From: Symbiobacterium sp040797425
GTDB lineage: Bacteria > Bacillota > Sulfobacillia > Symbiobacteriales > Symbiobacteriaceae
Length of the DNA stretch: 64,000 nucleotides
Direction: 5' to 3'
NCBI RefSeq assembly: GCF_040797425.1
Contig: NZ_JBFNEH010000005.1
Span: 50,372-114,371, forward strand
Each line of letters begins with the position of its first letter. Within the stretch, counting starts at the first letter, position 1. This document shows positions 17,113-25,276 of the stretch, piece by piece. The notes beneath the pieces were generated by a model that had not been told where the DNA came from, made no database searches, and saw only the letters and a program-made list of their open reading frames with translations. Position numbers and translations under genes: made by a program.

Positions 17113-17140
17113 TTGAAGAAAGGCTTACATATTTTAGTCA
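17113..17140 (+). promoter_or_regulatory. Possible promoter of the chemotaxis operon
   Basis: TTGAAG (17113-17118), 16-base spacer, TAGTCA (17135-17140), inside an AT-richer patch. No sigma-D type element (TAAA-N15-GCCGATAT) was found. Confidence 0.35.
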
Positions 17141-17212
17141 TGCGAGCGTTGTACTGGTGGAGCGCATCCAACAGCCGCCGCCAGCCCGCCGCGGGATAGC
17201 GGAGGTGCAGCC

Positions 17213-17662
17213 GTGGAGCGGGTCGAGCCGTTCGAAGGAAAGGTCGTCGTCTTCGGCGTGGGCGGGCAGGAATATGCTTTGCCCATCGCAGTCGTGCGTG
17301 AGATCATCCCCTGGACCGAACCCACACCGGTACCGGAGTCGCCGCCCTTCGTGCCGGGCGTCATCTCGGTGCGGGGCGACGTGCTACCGGTGGTCGACAT
17401 GGCCCGCCGCTTTGGCCTGGCCCGGCAGAAGCGCGAAGAGGAGTCCTGCATTATCATCGTCGACGTGGACGGGCAGCAGGCCGGCTTGGTGGTCGACGAC
17501 GTGGTGGCCGTGGAGACGGCAGCCCCGACGGCTGTGGTGCAGCGGACCTCCCTCCTGGGGGCCGTGGGCGGTGCGGGCGAGACGGTCGTCGACGGCGTCC
17601 TGAAGCTGGGCGAGAGCCGCCTGGTGGTGTTGCTGGACGCGTCCCGGGTCGCTCAGGTGTAA
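17213..17662 (+). CDS. cheW: Chemotaxis coupling protein CheW (first copy)
   Basis: Links chemoreceptors to CheA. The 149-residue protein is one CheW-like SH3 pair: VVVFGVGGQEYALPIAVVREI at the N-terminus, PPFVPGVISVRGDVLPVVDM in the middle and a C-terminal VLKLGESRLVVLLDASRV. GTG 17213 follows GGAGGTG. First gene of a nine-gene chemotaxis operon. Two tandem cheW-like genes suggest either CheW plus a CheV-like function, or coupling to different receptor arrays; no receiver domain is attached to either. Confidence 0.92.
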   Translation: MERVEPFEGKVVVFGVGGQEYALPIAVVREIIPWTEPTPVPESPPFVPGVISVRGDVLPVVDMARRFGLARQKREEESCIIIVDVDGQQAGLVVDDVVAVETAAPTAVVQRTSLLGAVGGAGETVVDGVLKLGESRLVVLLDASRVAQV

Positions 17663-17674
17663 GGAGGGTCACAG

Positions 17675-18160
17675 GTGGTCCAGGAGCAGCGCTCGGAACA
17701 GCAGGCGGTCAGCCAGATCGTCGTGTTCCAGTTGGAGAACGAGTATTACGGCGCAGACATCTCTGTGGTGCGGGAGGTCGTCCCCCTTCAGCGGGTCACC
17801 CGGGTTCCCCGGACTCCCCCCTATGTGGAGGGGGTCATCAACCTCCGCGGGCGGGTGATTCCGGTTATCGACCTCAGGCGCCGACTGGGTCTGCCCGCCG
17901 GCCACACGACCAAGTCCACGCGCATCGCCGTGGCCGAGGTCGGCGGCGACCAGGTGGGCATGATCGTCGACGCGGTGGAAGAGGTGGTGCGGGTGCCCGC
18001 CGACGCGGTGGAGCCGCCGTCTTCACTGATGGCCCAGCTCGACCGGGATGCCGTGCTCGGCGTGGCCAAGGTCGACAGCCGCTTGATCACGCTGCTTGAC
18101 CTGCGGCGGATTCTGGTGCGGGAGGATCGCAAGAGCCCTGTTACCCCCCACAGCAGATGA
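17675..18160 (+). CDS. cheW: Chemotaxis coupling protein CheW (second copy)
   Basis: The 161-residue paralogue of the preceding gene has the more canonical CheW core: QIVVFQLENEYYGADISVVREV, TRVPRTPPYVEGVINLRGRV and VLGVAKVDSRLITLLDLRRI. GTG 17675 has AAGGAGGG upstream at 17661-17668. The two copies are about one-third identical by eye, so the duplication is old. It lies 60 bases before cheA. Confidence 0.93.
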   Translation: MVQEQRSEQQAVSQIVVFQLENEYYGADISVVREVVPLQRVTRVPRTPPYVEGVINLRGRVIPVIDLRRRLGLPAGHTTKSTRIAVAEVGGDQVGMIVDAVEEVVRVPADAVEPPSSLMAQLDRDAVLGVAKVDSRLITLLDLRRILVREDRKSPVTPHSR

Positions 18161-18220
18161 CGACGCTGCCAGCGGTCCGGATGGCCGGCCGCCCGGCTTC
18201 TACCAGGAGGGATCAGCCGA

Positions 18221-20380
18221 ATGGGGTCTGGGTTTGAGATCAGCGCCGAGGACATCCGGGTCTTCCTCGACGAGGCCGAAGAGCTGCTCCAGTCCATGGA
18301 GGCGGGCTTTCTGCGGCTGGAAGCACAAGGCGGCGACCCGGAGACCATTCAAGAGATCTTCCGCGCGGCGCACACGCTGAAGGGTTCCTCGGCCACCCTG
18401 GGCCACCAGCGGATGGCGGAGCTTACCCATGCGATGGAGAACGTGTTGGACAAGCTGCGCAAGGGGAAGATCGCCGTTACCACCGAGCTGGTGAACACCC
18501 TGTTCCAGTGCCTCGACATTCTGAAGGAGTTCAAGGATGAGATCGCCTCGGGTGAACCCGCCGAGGTGGACACGACCGACATGATGCGCCGGCTGGCCGC
18601 CTTTGAGCCCCAGGGCGCCGCGGGGTCCCCGCCCCCGGTGCCCGGGCCGGGTCCGGAGCAGCCCAGTCCGCCCCAGGCGCTGCCGCCGCTCACCCCCGCC
18701 CAGCGGGAGCAGGTGAAGGGCGCCTCCGCAAGGGGCCTCCAGGCCTACTGGGCGGACATCGCCCTGTCGGAGGAGGCCGCCATGCCCGCCGTGAGGGCCT
18801 TTCAGGCGCTGCTGGCGGTGGGTGAGCTGGGTGAAATCGTCCTCTCCGTCCCCACCCAGGAGGACGTCGAGAACGACCGGATCGGCAAGGATCTGAAGAT
18901 CCTCTTCCTGACGCGGGAGAGCGTCGAGGCGGTGGCGAAGGCCCTGGAGCAGGTGCCCGAGATCACCGTGCGCGTGCTGGCACCCTACCGGCTGGATGGT
19001 GGTGCGCCGGCGCCGGGAGCGGTGGCCGAGGCGCACGCCCCGGCGGCTCCGCAGCCCGAGCCCGCGGTGAGCGTGGAGCATCCCGAAGGGGCGGACGGGG
19101 GCGCACATGCGCCGGCCGCGGCCCAGGGGAACAACGTTCCGTTCAAGATGTCGAAGGGCAGCCTCCGCACGGTCCGGGTGGACGTCGAGGTGCTCGACAA
19201 CCTGATGAACACAGTGGGCGAGCTGGTGATCGAACGCACCCGGCTGCAGCAGGTGCTGAGCCGTCTCGAGACCGAGCGGGAGGGCGACGAGCTTTCGCAG
19301 GTGATGTCTTCCGCCCTGGCCCAGATCGGGCGGCTGACCGGCAGCCTGCAGGAAGAGATCCAGCGGGCGCGCATGCTGCCGGTGGACAACCTCTTCCGGA
19401 AGTTCCCGCGCATGATGCGGGATCTGGCCCAGCGGGCCGGCAAGGAAATCCACTTCGTGATGAAGGGCGAGGAGACCGAGCTGGACCGCTCCGTCATCGA
19501 AGAGATCGGCGACCCGCTCATGCACCTCCTGCGCAACGCCGTGGACCACGGGATCGAGACGCCGGAGGAACGGATTGCGGCGGGCAAGCCCAGGGCGGGC
19601 ACGGTGACCCTCGAGGCCTTCCACGAGGAGAACCACATCATCATCTCCGTCCGTGACGACGGCCGGGGCGTGGATCCGGAGAAGGTGCGCGCCAGCGCGG
19701 TCCGCAAGGGACTGCTTTCTGAGGAAGCTGCGCGGCGCATGCCCGACGCCGAGGCCATCAACCTGATCTGGATGCCGGGCTTTTCCACGGCCGAGAGGGT
19801 CTCCGACATCTCCGGTCGCGGCGTGGGGCTCGACGTCGTGCAGAAGAACATTGAGAAGATCAACGGCTCCGTGGAAATCCGGTCCACGCGGGGCCAGGGC
19901 ACCGAGTTCCGGGTGAAGCTGCCACTCACGCTGGCCATCATCCGGGCGCTGCAGGTGGAGCTGCTGGGCACCATCTACTGCATCCCGCTGGGGTCGGTGG
20001 TGGAGACCGATCGCATCCCCACCACGGAGATCCGCACCGTCCGGCAGCGGGAGGTCATCGTGAAGCGGGGGCAGGTCATCCCCCTGCTGCGGCTGGCGGA
20101 CGTGTTTGGCCTGGCACGTCCGGAGGGGGACGAGGAGCCCGAGGAGATTTTCGTGGTGATCGTGGCCGTGATGGGGCGCCAGGTCGGGCTGGTGGTCGAC
20201 TCGCTGATCGGCGAGGGCGACGTGGTCATCAAGCCGCTGGGGCGTTTCATCGGCGAGATCCCGGGCATCTCCGGAGCCACGATCATGGGCGACGGCGACG
20301 TGGCGATCATCCTCGACGTGCCGACCCTGGTGGGCTCGGTGCAGGAAGAGGTAGGCCGCCTTGAGCCTGCCCTGAACTAG
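18221..20380 (+). CDS. cheA: Chemotaxis histidine kinase CheA
   Basis: Autophosphorylating kinase of the chemoreceptor array that feeds phosphate to CheY and CheB. In 719 residues: HPt domain with phospho-acceptor His51 in AAHTLKGSSATLG; a CheY-binding P2-like region (about 165-255); a Pro/Ala linker; the dimerisation domain (about 310-385); the HATPase domain with HLLRNAVDHGIETPEER (N box, about 430) and DDGRGVDPEKV, SGRGVGLDVV and GQGTEFRVKLPLTLA; and a C-terminal CheW-like domain (about 575-715). ATG 18221 is preceded by AGGAGGGA. Confidence 0.96.
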   Translation: MGSGFEISAEDIRVFLDEAEELLQSMEAGFLRLEAQGGDPETIQEIFRAAHTLKGSSATLGHQRMAELTHAMENVLDKLRKGKIAVTTELVNTLFQCLDILKEFKDEIASGEPAEVDTTDMMRRLAAFEPQGAAGSPPPVPGPGPEQPSPPQALPPLTPAQREQVKGASARGLQAYWADIALSEEAAMPAVRAFQALLAVGELGEIVLSVPTQEDVENDRIGKDLKILFLTRESVEAVAKALEQVPEITVRVLAPYRLDGGAPAPGAVAEAHAPAAPQPEPAVSVEHPEGADGGAHAPAAAQGNNVPFKMSKGSLRTVRVDVEVLDNLMNTVGELVIERTRLQQVLSRLETEREGDELSQVMSSALAQIGRLTGSLQEEIQRARMLPVDNLFRKFPRMMRDLAQRAGKEIHFVMKGEETELDRSVIEEIGDPLMHLLRNAVDHGIETPEERIAAGKPRAGTVTLEAFHEENHIIISVRDDGRGVDPEKVRASAVRKGLLSEEAARRMPDAEAINLIWMPGFSTAERVSDISGRGVGLDVVQKNIEKINGSVEIRSTRGQGTEFRVKLPLTLAIIRALQVELLGTIYCIPLGSVVETDRIPTTEIRTVRQREVIVKRGQVIPLLRLADVFGLARPEGDEEPEEIFVVIVAVMGRQVGLVVDSLIGEGDVVIKPLGRFIGEIPGISGATIMGDGDVAIILDVPTLVGSVQEEVGRLEPALN

Positions 20381-20393
20381 GGGGCGGTGCCCT

Positions 20394-20990
20394 ATGGAAC
20401 TGCAGCCCAGCCAGTGGGGTTCGCTCGAGCGGATCGTCACCCAAGCGCTGGCCGGTAGTTCCCGGTCGCTCTCCCAGATGACCACGGGAGAGATCCAGCT
20501 GCTGGCGCCGCAGCTCTCCTTCGTACGGCTGGAGAACCTTCCGGCCTTGGCCGGCGGTCCCGCAGCGGTGGTCGTGGGCGTCTACCTGGCCATCACCGGC
20601 GAACTGCAGGGCCACGTGGTGCTGCTCTTCCGGCCCGAGAACGCCCGCGGGCTGGTCGACTTGCTGCTCGGCCAGCCGCCCGGAACCTGCCGGGAGCTCG
20701 ATGAGATCGCACGGTCAGCCCTGGCGGAGGTGGGCAACGTCTGCGGCTCGGCCTTCATGAACGCCCTCGCCGACCGGACCGGCCTGAAGGTGAAACCCTC
20801 GCCGCCGGTGGTGATGGAGGACATGGCGGGCGCAATCCTGGATGCGGTGGTCGTGCAGCTCTCCATTACGGATGAAGAGGCGCTCGTGATATCTACTTCC
20901 TTCAACGGTGCGCTGCCCGGGCATTTCCTGCTGATGCCCGACAATCGGTCGATGGCCCGACTGGTCGCAGCGCTAGAGGCGATGCGATGA
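20394..20990 (+). CDS. cheC: CheY-P phosphatase CheC with one degenerate active site
   Basis: Bacillus-type signal-terminating phosphatase that also binds CheD. The 198-residue protein has the second CheC active-site helix intact (RSALAEVGNVCGSAFMNALAD; Glu112 and Asn115). At the first site, aligned with Bacillus CheC, the Glu and Asn positions are Arg13 and Thr16, so that site looks lost. The middle sheet (LAITGELQGHVVLLF) and the ending GHFLLMPDNRSMARLV fit CheC. The gene overlaps cheD by 4 bases (ATGA), matching the known CheC-CheD partnership. Confidence 0.88.
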   Translation: MELQPSQWGSLERIVTQALAGSSRSLSQMTTGEIQLLAPQLSFVRLENLPALAGGPAAVVVGVYLAITGELQGHVVLLFRPENARGLVDLLLGQPPGTCRELDEIARSALAEVGNVCGSAFMNALADRTGLKVKPSPPVVMEDMAGAILDAVVVQLSITDEEALVISTSFNGALPGHFLLMPDNRSMARLVAALEAMR

Positions 20991-21484
20991 CGATTGTCGA
21001 GACAGAAGTTGTCGGCCTCGGGGAAGTGCGGGTGGCCAGCAGGCCGGAACAGGTCCTGGTCTGCTACGGACTGGGCTCGTGTGTCGGGGTTGCCCTGTAC
21101 GACCCGGTGGCCCGCATCGGGGCCATGGTGCACGTGGTCCTGCCCGACAGCAGCATGGCCAGGGGGCGGGACGCACCACCGGGCAAGTACGCCGATACCG
21201 GAGTTGAGGCGGCGTTGGAAGCGATCGTCAAGGCTGGTGCCTCGCGGTCGCGCCTGATCGCACGAGCGGCGGGCGGCGCCCGCATGCTCAGCCTGGCGGG
21301 AGTGAACCCGAAGCTGGACATCGGGGCCCGCAACGCCGAGGCGGTGCGAATGGCTCTGGCAAGACACGGACTACACCTGGTTGCCGAGGACATGGGCGGG
21401 ACCTACGGAAGGACCTTACACCTGTACATCGCCACCGGGCGGCTCCTGGTGACCACCGTGGGCCGCGGAGAACGTGAACTGTAG
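20987..21484 (+). CDS. cheD: Chemoreceptor glutamine deamidase CheD
   Basis: Deamidates receptor glutamines and is regulated by CheC. The 165 residues show the CheD core: GLGSCVGVALYDP with nucleophile Cys32, and GAMVHVVLPDS with His49. Recalled from Thermotoga CheD (Cys27-His44-Thr21), the third triad position, six residues before the Cys, should be Thr; here it is Cys26 (VCYGLGSC). GGARML and the RNAEAV...L end motif are also present. It is translationally coupled to cheC. Confidence 0.92.
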   Translation: MTIVETEVVGLGEVRVASRPEQVLVCYGLGSCVGVALYDPVARIGAMVHVVLPDSSMARGRDAPPGKYADTGVEAALEAIVKAGASRSRLIARAAGGARMLSLAGVNPKLDIGARNAEAVRMALARHGLHLVAEDMGGTYGRTLHLYIATGRLLVTTVGRGEREL

Positions 21485-21511
21485 GTCCCATTACACGCAG
21501 GGGGGAACCGA

Positions 21512-21868
21512 ATGCCCAAGATTCTGTTGGTCGACGACGCTGCCTTCATGCGGATGCGCTGCTCGAAGCTGCTGACGGAACATGGCTTCGAGGTCGCGGA
21601 GGCAGAGAACGGCCAGGAGGCCATCGCGATGTACCAGAACTACCGGCCCGACCTGGTGCTCATGGACATCACGATGCCGGTGATGGACGGGATCACCGCC
21701 ACGCGGGAGATCAAGAACATCGATCCGGAAGCGAAGGTGGTCATGGTCTCGGCGCTGGGGCAGCAGACGATGGTCATTGAAGCGATCAAAGCAGGCGCCA
21801 AGGACTTTGTCGTCAAGCCCTTCGAGCCGGAGAAGATCCTGGCCACCGTCAGGAAGTTCGTCGGCTAG
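21512..21868 (+). CDS. cheY: Chemotaxis response regulator CheY
   Basis: Single-domain receiver of 118 residues that carries the signal to the flagellar switch. It has the acidic pair Asp8-Asp9, phospho-acceptor Asp52 (DLVLMDITMPVMDG), the Ser of VMVSALGQQ and Lys in FVVKPFEPEKIL. ATG 21512 follows AGGGGGG. It lies between cheD and cheB within the operon, on its own ribosome-binding site. Confidence 0.94.
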   Translation: MPKILLVDDAAFMRMRCSKLLTEHGFEVAEAENGQEAIAMYQNYRPDLVLMDITMPVMDGITATREIKNIDPEAKVVMVSALGQQTMVIEAIKAGAKDFVVKPFEPEKILATVRKFVG

Positions 21869-21874
21869 ACGGCC

Positions 21875-22954
21875 ATGCGCAGTCGAGTACAGCAACCGAT
21901 CCGCGTCCTGGTGGTGGATGACTCCGCCTTCATGCGCAAGGTGCTGACCGACCTGCTGCAGTCAGACCCGCAGATCACGGTGGTTGGCACCGCGCGCGAC
22001 GGCAAGGAGGGCGTGGAGAAGACCTTCCAGCTGCAGCCCGATGTGGTGACGCTGGACATCGAGATGCCCGTCCTGGACGGCTACGGCACGTTGCGGCAGA
22101 TCATGGCGCGGCGGCCGACGCCGGTGGTGATGGTCTCGAGCCAGACCATGGAGGGGGCCGAAGCGACCATCCGGGCGCTGGCCCTGGGTGCGGTCGACTT
22201 CGTGGCCAAGCCGTCAGGCTCCATCTCCTTGAACATGCACGTCGCCCGGGACGAGCTGGTGGCCAAGGTGAAGGCCGCCGCCGGAGCCACGCCCCGCCTG
22301 CGGCCCGTGGCTGCCGCAGCGCCCGTGCGGACGCAGGAGCAGCAGTGGGCCGTCCTGCGGCGGCAGGCTGCCGAGGCGGGACGGCCGCCGCGGCGGCTGG
22401 TGGTCATCGGCTGCTCCACCGGGGGACCGGGGGCCCTGCACCAGATCATCCCGCGCCTGCCGGCCGACCTGCCCGCAGGGGTGCTGGTGGTGCAGCACAT
22501 GCCCCCCGGCTTCACCCGCTCGCTGGCCGAGCGGCTCGACCAACTGTCGCCCATCGCGGTGAAGGAGGCGCAGGCCGGCGACCGCGTGCGGCCCGCGCAG
22601 GTCCTGGTGGCGCCCGGCGGGTACCACATGACGGTGGACGCCGAGGGCCGCATCCAGCTGGACCAGCGGCCACCCATGCACGGCGTGCGCCCGGCGGTCG
22701 ACGTCACCTTCGAGTCGGTGATCCCGCTGTGGGGGAGCAGGCTGGTGGGGGTCATCCTGACCGGGATGGGCTTTGACGGGGCCAAGGGCATGCTGAGCCT
22801 GAAGCGGGCAGGGGGCTGGACCATCGCAGAGGACGCCTCCACCTGCGTGGTGTACGGCATGCCGAAGGTCGTGGTGGAAATGGGGGCCGCCAACGAGGTC
22901 CTGCCAGTACACGCGATCGCCGAGGCCATCACGCGCGCGGTGGGAGAGGGTTAG
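21875..22954 (+). CDS. cheB: Chemoreceptor methylesterase CheB
   Basis: Removes methyl groups from receptor glutamates when phosphorylated. The 359 residues comprise a receiver domain (acidic pair Asp15-Asp16, phospho-Asp61 in VVTLDIEMPVLDG), a linker, and the methylesterase domain with the catalytic Ser in IGCSTGGPGAL (about 183), His in VVQHMPPGFT (about 210) and Asp in GMGFDGAKGML (about 302). The start lies 6 bases after the cheY stop, with only a weak ribosome-binding site, so translation probably couples to cheY. Confidence 0.95.
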   Translation: MRSRVQQPIRVLVVDDSAFMRKVLTDLLQSDPQITVVGTARDGKEGVEKTFQLQPDVVTLDIEMPVLDGYGTLRQIMARRPTPVVMVSSQTMEGAEATIRALALGAVDFVAKPSGSISLNMHVARDELVAKVKAAAGATPRLRPVAAAAPVRTQEQQWAVLRRQAAEAGRPPRRLVVIGCSTGGPGALHQIIPRLPADLPAGVLVVQHMPPGFTRSLAERLDQLSPIAVKEAQAGDRVRPAQVLVAPGGYHMTVDAEGRIQLDQRPPMHGVRPAVDVTFESVIPLWGSRLVGVILTGMGFDGAKGMLSLKRAGGWTIAEDASTCVVYGMPKVVVEMGAANEVLPVHAIAEAITRAVGEG

Positions 22955-22957
22955 GCC

Positions 22958-23737
22958 ATGAACTTGCCGGGCTACCGGCTGTTCCAGCGGACGGTGCTGG
23001 ACCTCACCGGGATCGACCTGGATTCCTACAAGGGCACGCAGATGGAGCGCCGGCTGCAGACGATCATGCGCCGGGCGGGGGTGAGTGACCTCGCTGCGTA
23101 CGCCCGCCTGCTTTCCAGCTGCCCGGAGCGGGTGAAGGAGTTTCGCGACTTCCTCACCATCAACGTCTCCGAATGGCTGCGGAACCCGGACAAATTTGAA
23201 GAACTGCAGAAGGTAATTCTGCCGGAGTTGTTGAAGCGAAATCGCACGCTGCGCATATGGAGCGCGGGCTGCAGCAACGGCTCGGAGCCCTACTCGGTGG
23301 CCATGCTGCTGGACGAGATCGACCCCGCCGGGCGCCACCAGATCCTGGCCACCGACCTGGACGGCGAGATCCTGAAGGCTGCCCGGGCGGGCATCTACCA
23401 GGAGCGGGACCTCCGAAACGTCTCCCCCGCCCGGCGGGCCCGGTACTTCACCCAGGAGGGGCCGAACTTCCTCCTCACCGACCGTCTGAAAGCCCGCGTG
23501 CGGTTTGAGCAGCACAACCTGCTCTCCGACCCGTTCCCGACTGACCTCGATCTGATCCTCTGCCGGAATGTGGTCATCTACTTCACCGAGGAGGCCAAGG
23601 ATCAGCTCTACCGCAGGTTCCATGCGGCCCTGAAACCCGGTGGCATCCTCTTTGTCGGCGGCACGGAGAGCCTGTTGAAAGCAAGAGAACTTGGCTACGC
23701 GAGCGTCTCGCCCTTCTTCTACCGGGCGGTGAAGTAA
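22958..23737 (+). CDS. cheR: Chemoreceptor methyltransferase CheR
   Basis: Methylates receptor glutamates with S-adenosylmethionine. The 259 residues show the N-terminal helical domain (MERRLQTIMRRAGV, about 28-41), the catalytic domain with the SAM loop WSAGCSNGSEPYSVAMLL (about 100-117), ILATDLDGEILKAARAG, DLILCRNVVIYF and the end motif GGTESLLKARELGY. It follows cheB by 3 bases. Confidence 0.95.
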   Translation: MNLPGYRLFQRTVLDLTGIDLDSYKGTQMERRLQTIMRRAGVSDLAAYARLLSSCPERVKEFRDFLTINVSEWLRNPDKFEELQKVILPELLKRNRTLRIWSAGCSNGSEPYSVAMLLDEIDPAGRHQILATDLDGEILKAARAGIYQERDLRNVSPARRARYFTQEGPNFLLTDRLKARVRFEQHNLLSDPFPTDLDLILCRNVVIYFTEEAKDQLYRRFHAALKPGGILFVGGTESLLKARELGYASVSPFFYRAVK

Positions 23738-23787
23738 GAGGGCCGAGGCGATCAGGCCTGGATATAGAAGGGAAGGAACGTCCAACC

Positions 23788-24258
23788 ATGTTAGTAAAGG
23801 CGGAGTTTGTCAACCCCTTCCTCGTGTCTGCCAGTCAGGTGCTGCAGACCGAGACCGGTACCCAGGTCACCAAGGGTGAGGTGTACATCGAGGATTCGCC
23901 GCTGGAGTCCGATGAGGTGACGGTTCTCATCGGCGTGGTGGGCCGCGTCCAGGGCCTCGTGCTCTACGGCATGACCGAGCAGACGGGGCGCAACCTCGTG
24001 GCCGCCATGACGGGGGAGGAGGTCCCCGTGTTCGACGCGATGTGCGAGTCGGCCGTGGCCGAGCTGGGCAACGTCATCACCGGCCTCGCGTCCGGCGAGC
24101 TGGAGGCTGCCGGCTACCCGTGCAAGATCGCGCCGCCCTCGGTCGTCGTCGGCAAGGGGACGTCGATCTCTACGTTGTCCATAAAACGACTGGTGATCCC
24201 CCTGGAGACCAGCCTGGGGTCGATCACCGTCCATGTGGCATTGCGGGAGGTTTATTGA
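23788..24258 (+). CDS. cheX: CheX-like CheY-P phosphatase
   Basis: The 156-residue protein has one phosphatase helix (CESAVAELGNVITGLAS, with Glu and Asn in the CheC/CheX/FliY pattern) and the CheX sheet (VLIGVVGRVQGLVLYGMTEQTG). It would give the organism a second CheY-P phosphatase beside CheC. ATG 23788 follows GGGAAGG. It ends the chemotaxis operon. Its stop TGA lies inside the -35 box of the next promoter. Confidence 0.85.
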   Translation: MLVKAEFVNPFLVSASQVLQTETGTQVTKGEVYIEDSPLESDEVTVLIGVVGRVQGLVLYGMTEQTGRNLVAAMTGEEVPVFDAMCESAVAELGNVITGLASGELEAAGYPCKIAPPSVVVGKGTSISTLSIKRLVIPLETSLGSITVHVALREVY

Positions 24259-24283
24259 CAGGGCCGGGTGGCAGCGGTAGTCT
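24255..24283 (+). promoter_or_regulatory. Strong sigma-A-type promoter for the dap/dpa operon leader
   Basis: Perfect TTGACA (24255-24260), 17-base spacer, TAGTCT (24278-24283). It overlaps the last codons of cheX. Confidence 0.65.
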
Positions 24284-24289
24284 AATACC

Positions 24290-24417
24290 AATCACCGCTG
24301 TCCAGCCCGGCAGATGCCGCAGCCATGGGAACGGCTGGCGATCAAGCCCAGGCGGGCTTGCTTGCCAGCCGTTTTTCGATACCCATGTGTCGCACTTGAC
24401 TGAAGAGGTGATGGAGT
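24290..24417 (+). promoter_or_regulatory. dapB leader with terminator-type hairpin (candidate attenuator)
   Basis: Between the promoter and dapB lies an RNA leader of about 128 bases that contains a strong terminator (24331-24376). Upstream ccagcc (24302-24307) can pair with ggctgg inside the 5' arm of the terminator, so an anti-terminator fold is possible. A 29-codon open frame (ATG 24313) overlaps it, but it is not Lys-rich and has no ribosome-binding site. Confidence 0.5.
24331..24376 (+). terminator. Terminator between cheX and dapB
   Basis: About 19-bp stem with one mismatch and one G-T pair and a 4-base loop, followed by TTTTT. It ends transcription from the chemotaxis operon and may attenuate dapB. 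Confidence 0.8.
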
Positions 24418-25179
24418 TTGCAGCCCATTCGTGTCGTGCTCGCAGGGGCCACCGGCAAGGTCGGGCAGGTCATCGCCCGCGCCGTGGCGCAGGAGCCGGG
24501 CTTCGTCCTCGCCGGTGCCCTCGCGCGGGAGGGGGTCGGCCGGAACCTGGCCGAACTGGTGAACCTCGGCGGGCGCCCAGGCCCGCTGATCCACGGCTCG
24601 CTGGAGGAGTTCCGCGCAACCGGCGCCCAGGCGGACGTGCTGGTGGACTTCACGGCGGCCGCCGCCGCACGCCGCACCATCCCGGCCGCCATCGCCGCCG
24701 GCATCGCACCGGTGGTGGGCACCACCGGGTTTGCGCCCGGCGAGGTTGAGGCGTGGGCGGAGGCCTGTCGAAAACGCGGGCTGGGCGGCGCCTTCATCGC
24801 CAATTACGCCGTGGGGATGATGCTGCTGATGCGGTTCGCCGAAGAGGCCAGGCGCTTCTTCCCCGACGTGGAGATCATCGAGATGCACCACAAGACCAAG
24901 CTCGACGCCCCGTCGGGCACGGCACTGCGCACCAAGGCCCGCCTGGAGCGGGGCCGGGGGGATCTGGCCGCCCCGGAGGTGCCGGTGCACAGCGTGCGCC
25001 TGCCGGGCCTCGTGGCGCACCAGGAGGTGATCTTCGGCGGACCGGGCCAGACCCTGACCATCCGGCACGACGCGCCGACCCGCGAGGCTTACGTCCCCGG
25101 CGTCCTGATGACCTGCCGCTGGGTGCTGCAGGAGAAGCGGGTGGCCTTCGACCTGGAGGAGGTCGCCTTCTCCGGCTGA
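24418..25179 (+). CDS. dapB: 4-Hydroxy-tetrahydrodipicolinate reductase
   Basis: Reduces the dapA product on the way to diaminopimelate and lysine. The 253 residues show the NAD(P)H fold (VVLAGATGKVGQVIARAV), DFTAAAAA, VGTTGF, the catalytic HHKTKLDAPSGTAL (His and Lys, about 158-171) and the C-terminal FGGPGQTLTIRHDAPTREAY. TTG 24418 was chosen: it gives the expected N-terminus and has GAAGAGGTG about 10 bases upstream. It heads the block dpaA-dpaB-asd-dapG-dapA; in Bacillus dapB lies elsewhere. Confidence 0.94.
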   Translation: MQPIRVVLAGATGKVGQVIARAVAQEPGFVLAGALAREGVGRNLAELVNLGGRPGPLIHGSLEEFRATGAQADVLVDFTAAAAARRTIPAAIAAGIAPVVGTTGFAPGEVEAWAEACRKRGLGGAFIANYAVGMMLLMRFAEEARRFFPDVEIIEMHHKTKLDAPSGTALRTKARLERGRGDLAAPEVPVHSVRLPGLVAHQEVIFGGPGQTLTIRHDAPTREAYVPGVLMTCRWVLQEKRVAFDLEEVAFSG

Positions 25180-25214
25180 TCCGCCCCGCACGCCGCCCCG
25201 GTCCCCCGCTCCGC

Positions 25215-25242
25215 ACCCTGCCCCAAGCCTACCCATAGAATG
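25215..25242 (+). promoter_or_regulatory. Sigma-K-like promoter of dpaA
   Basis: CACC (AC at 25215-25216), 17 bases, then CATAGAATG (25234-25242), close to the sigma-K consensus mACm-N16-CATAnnnTA. Bacillus spoVF is transcribed by sigma-K. Confidence 0.45.
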
Positions 25243-25276
25243 GGGTGAGGTTCGGTAGGATTGGAGGACTAGGTGG

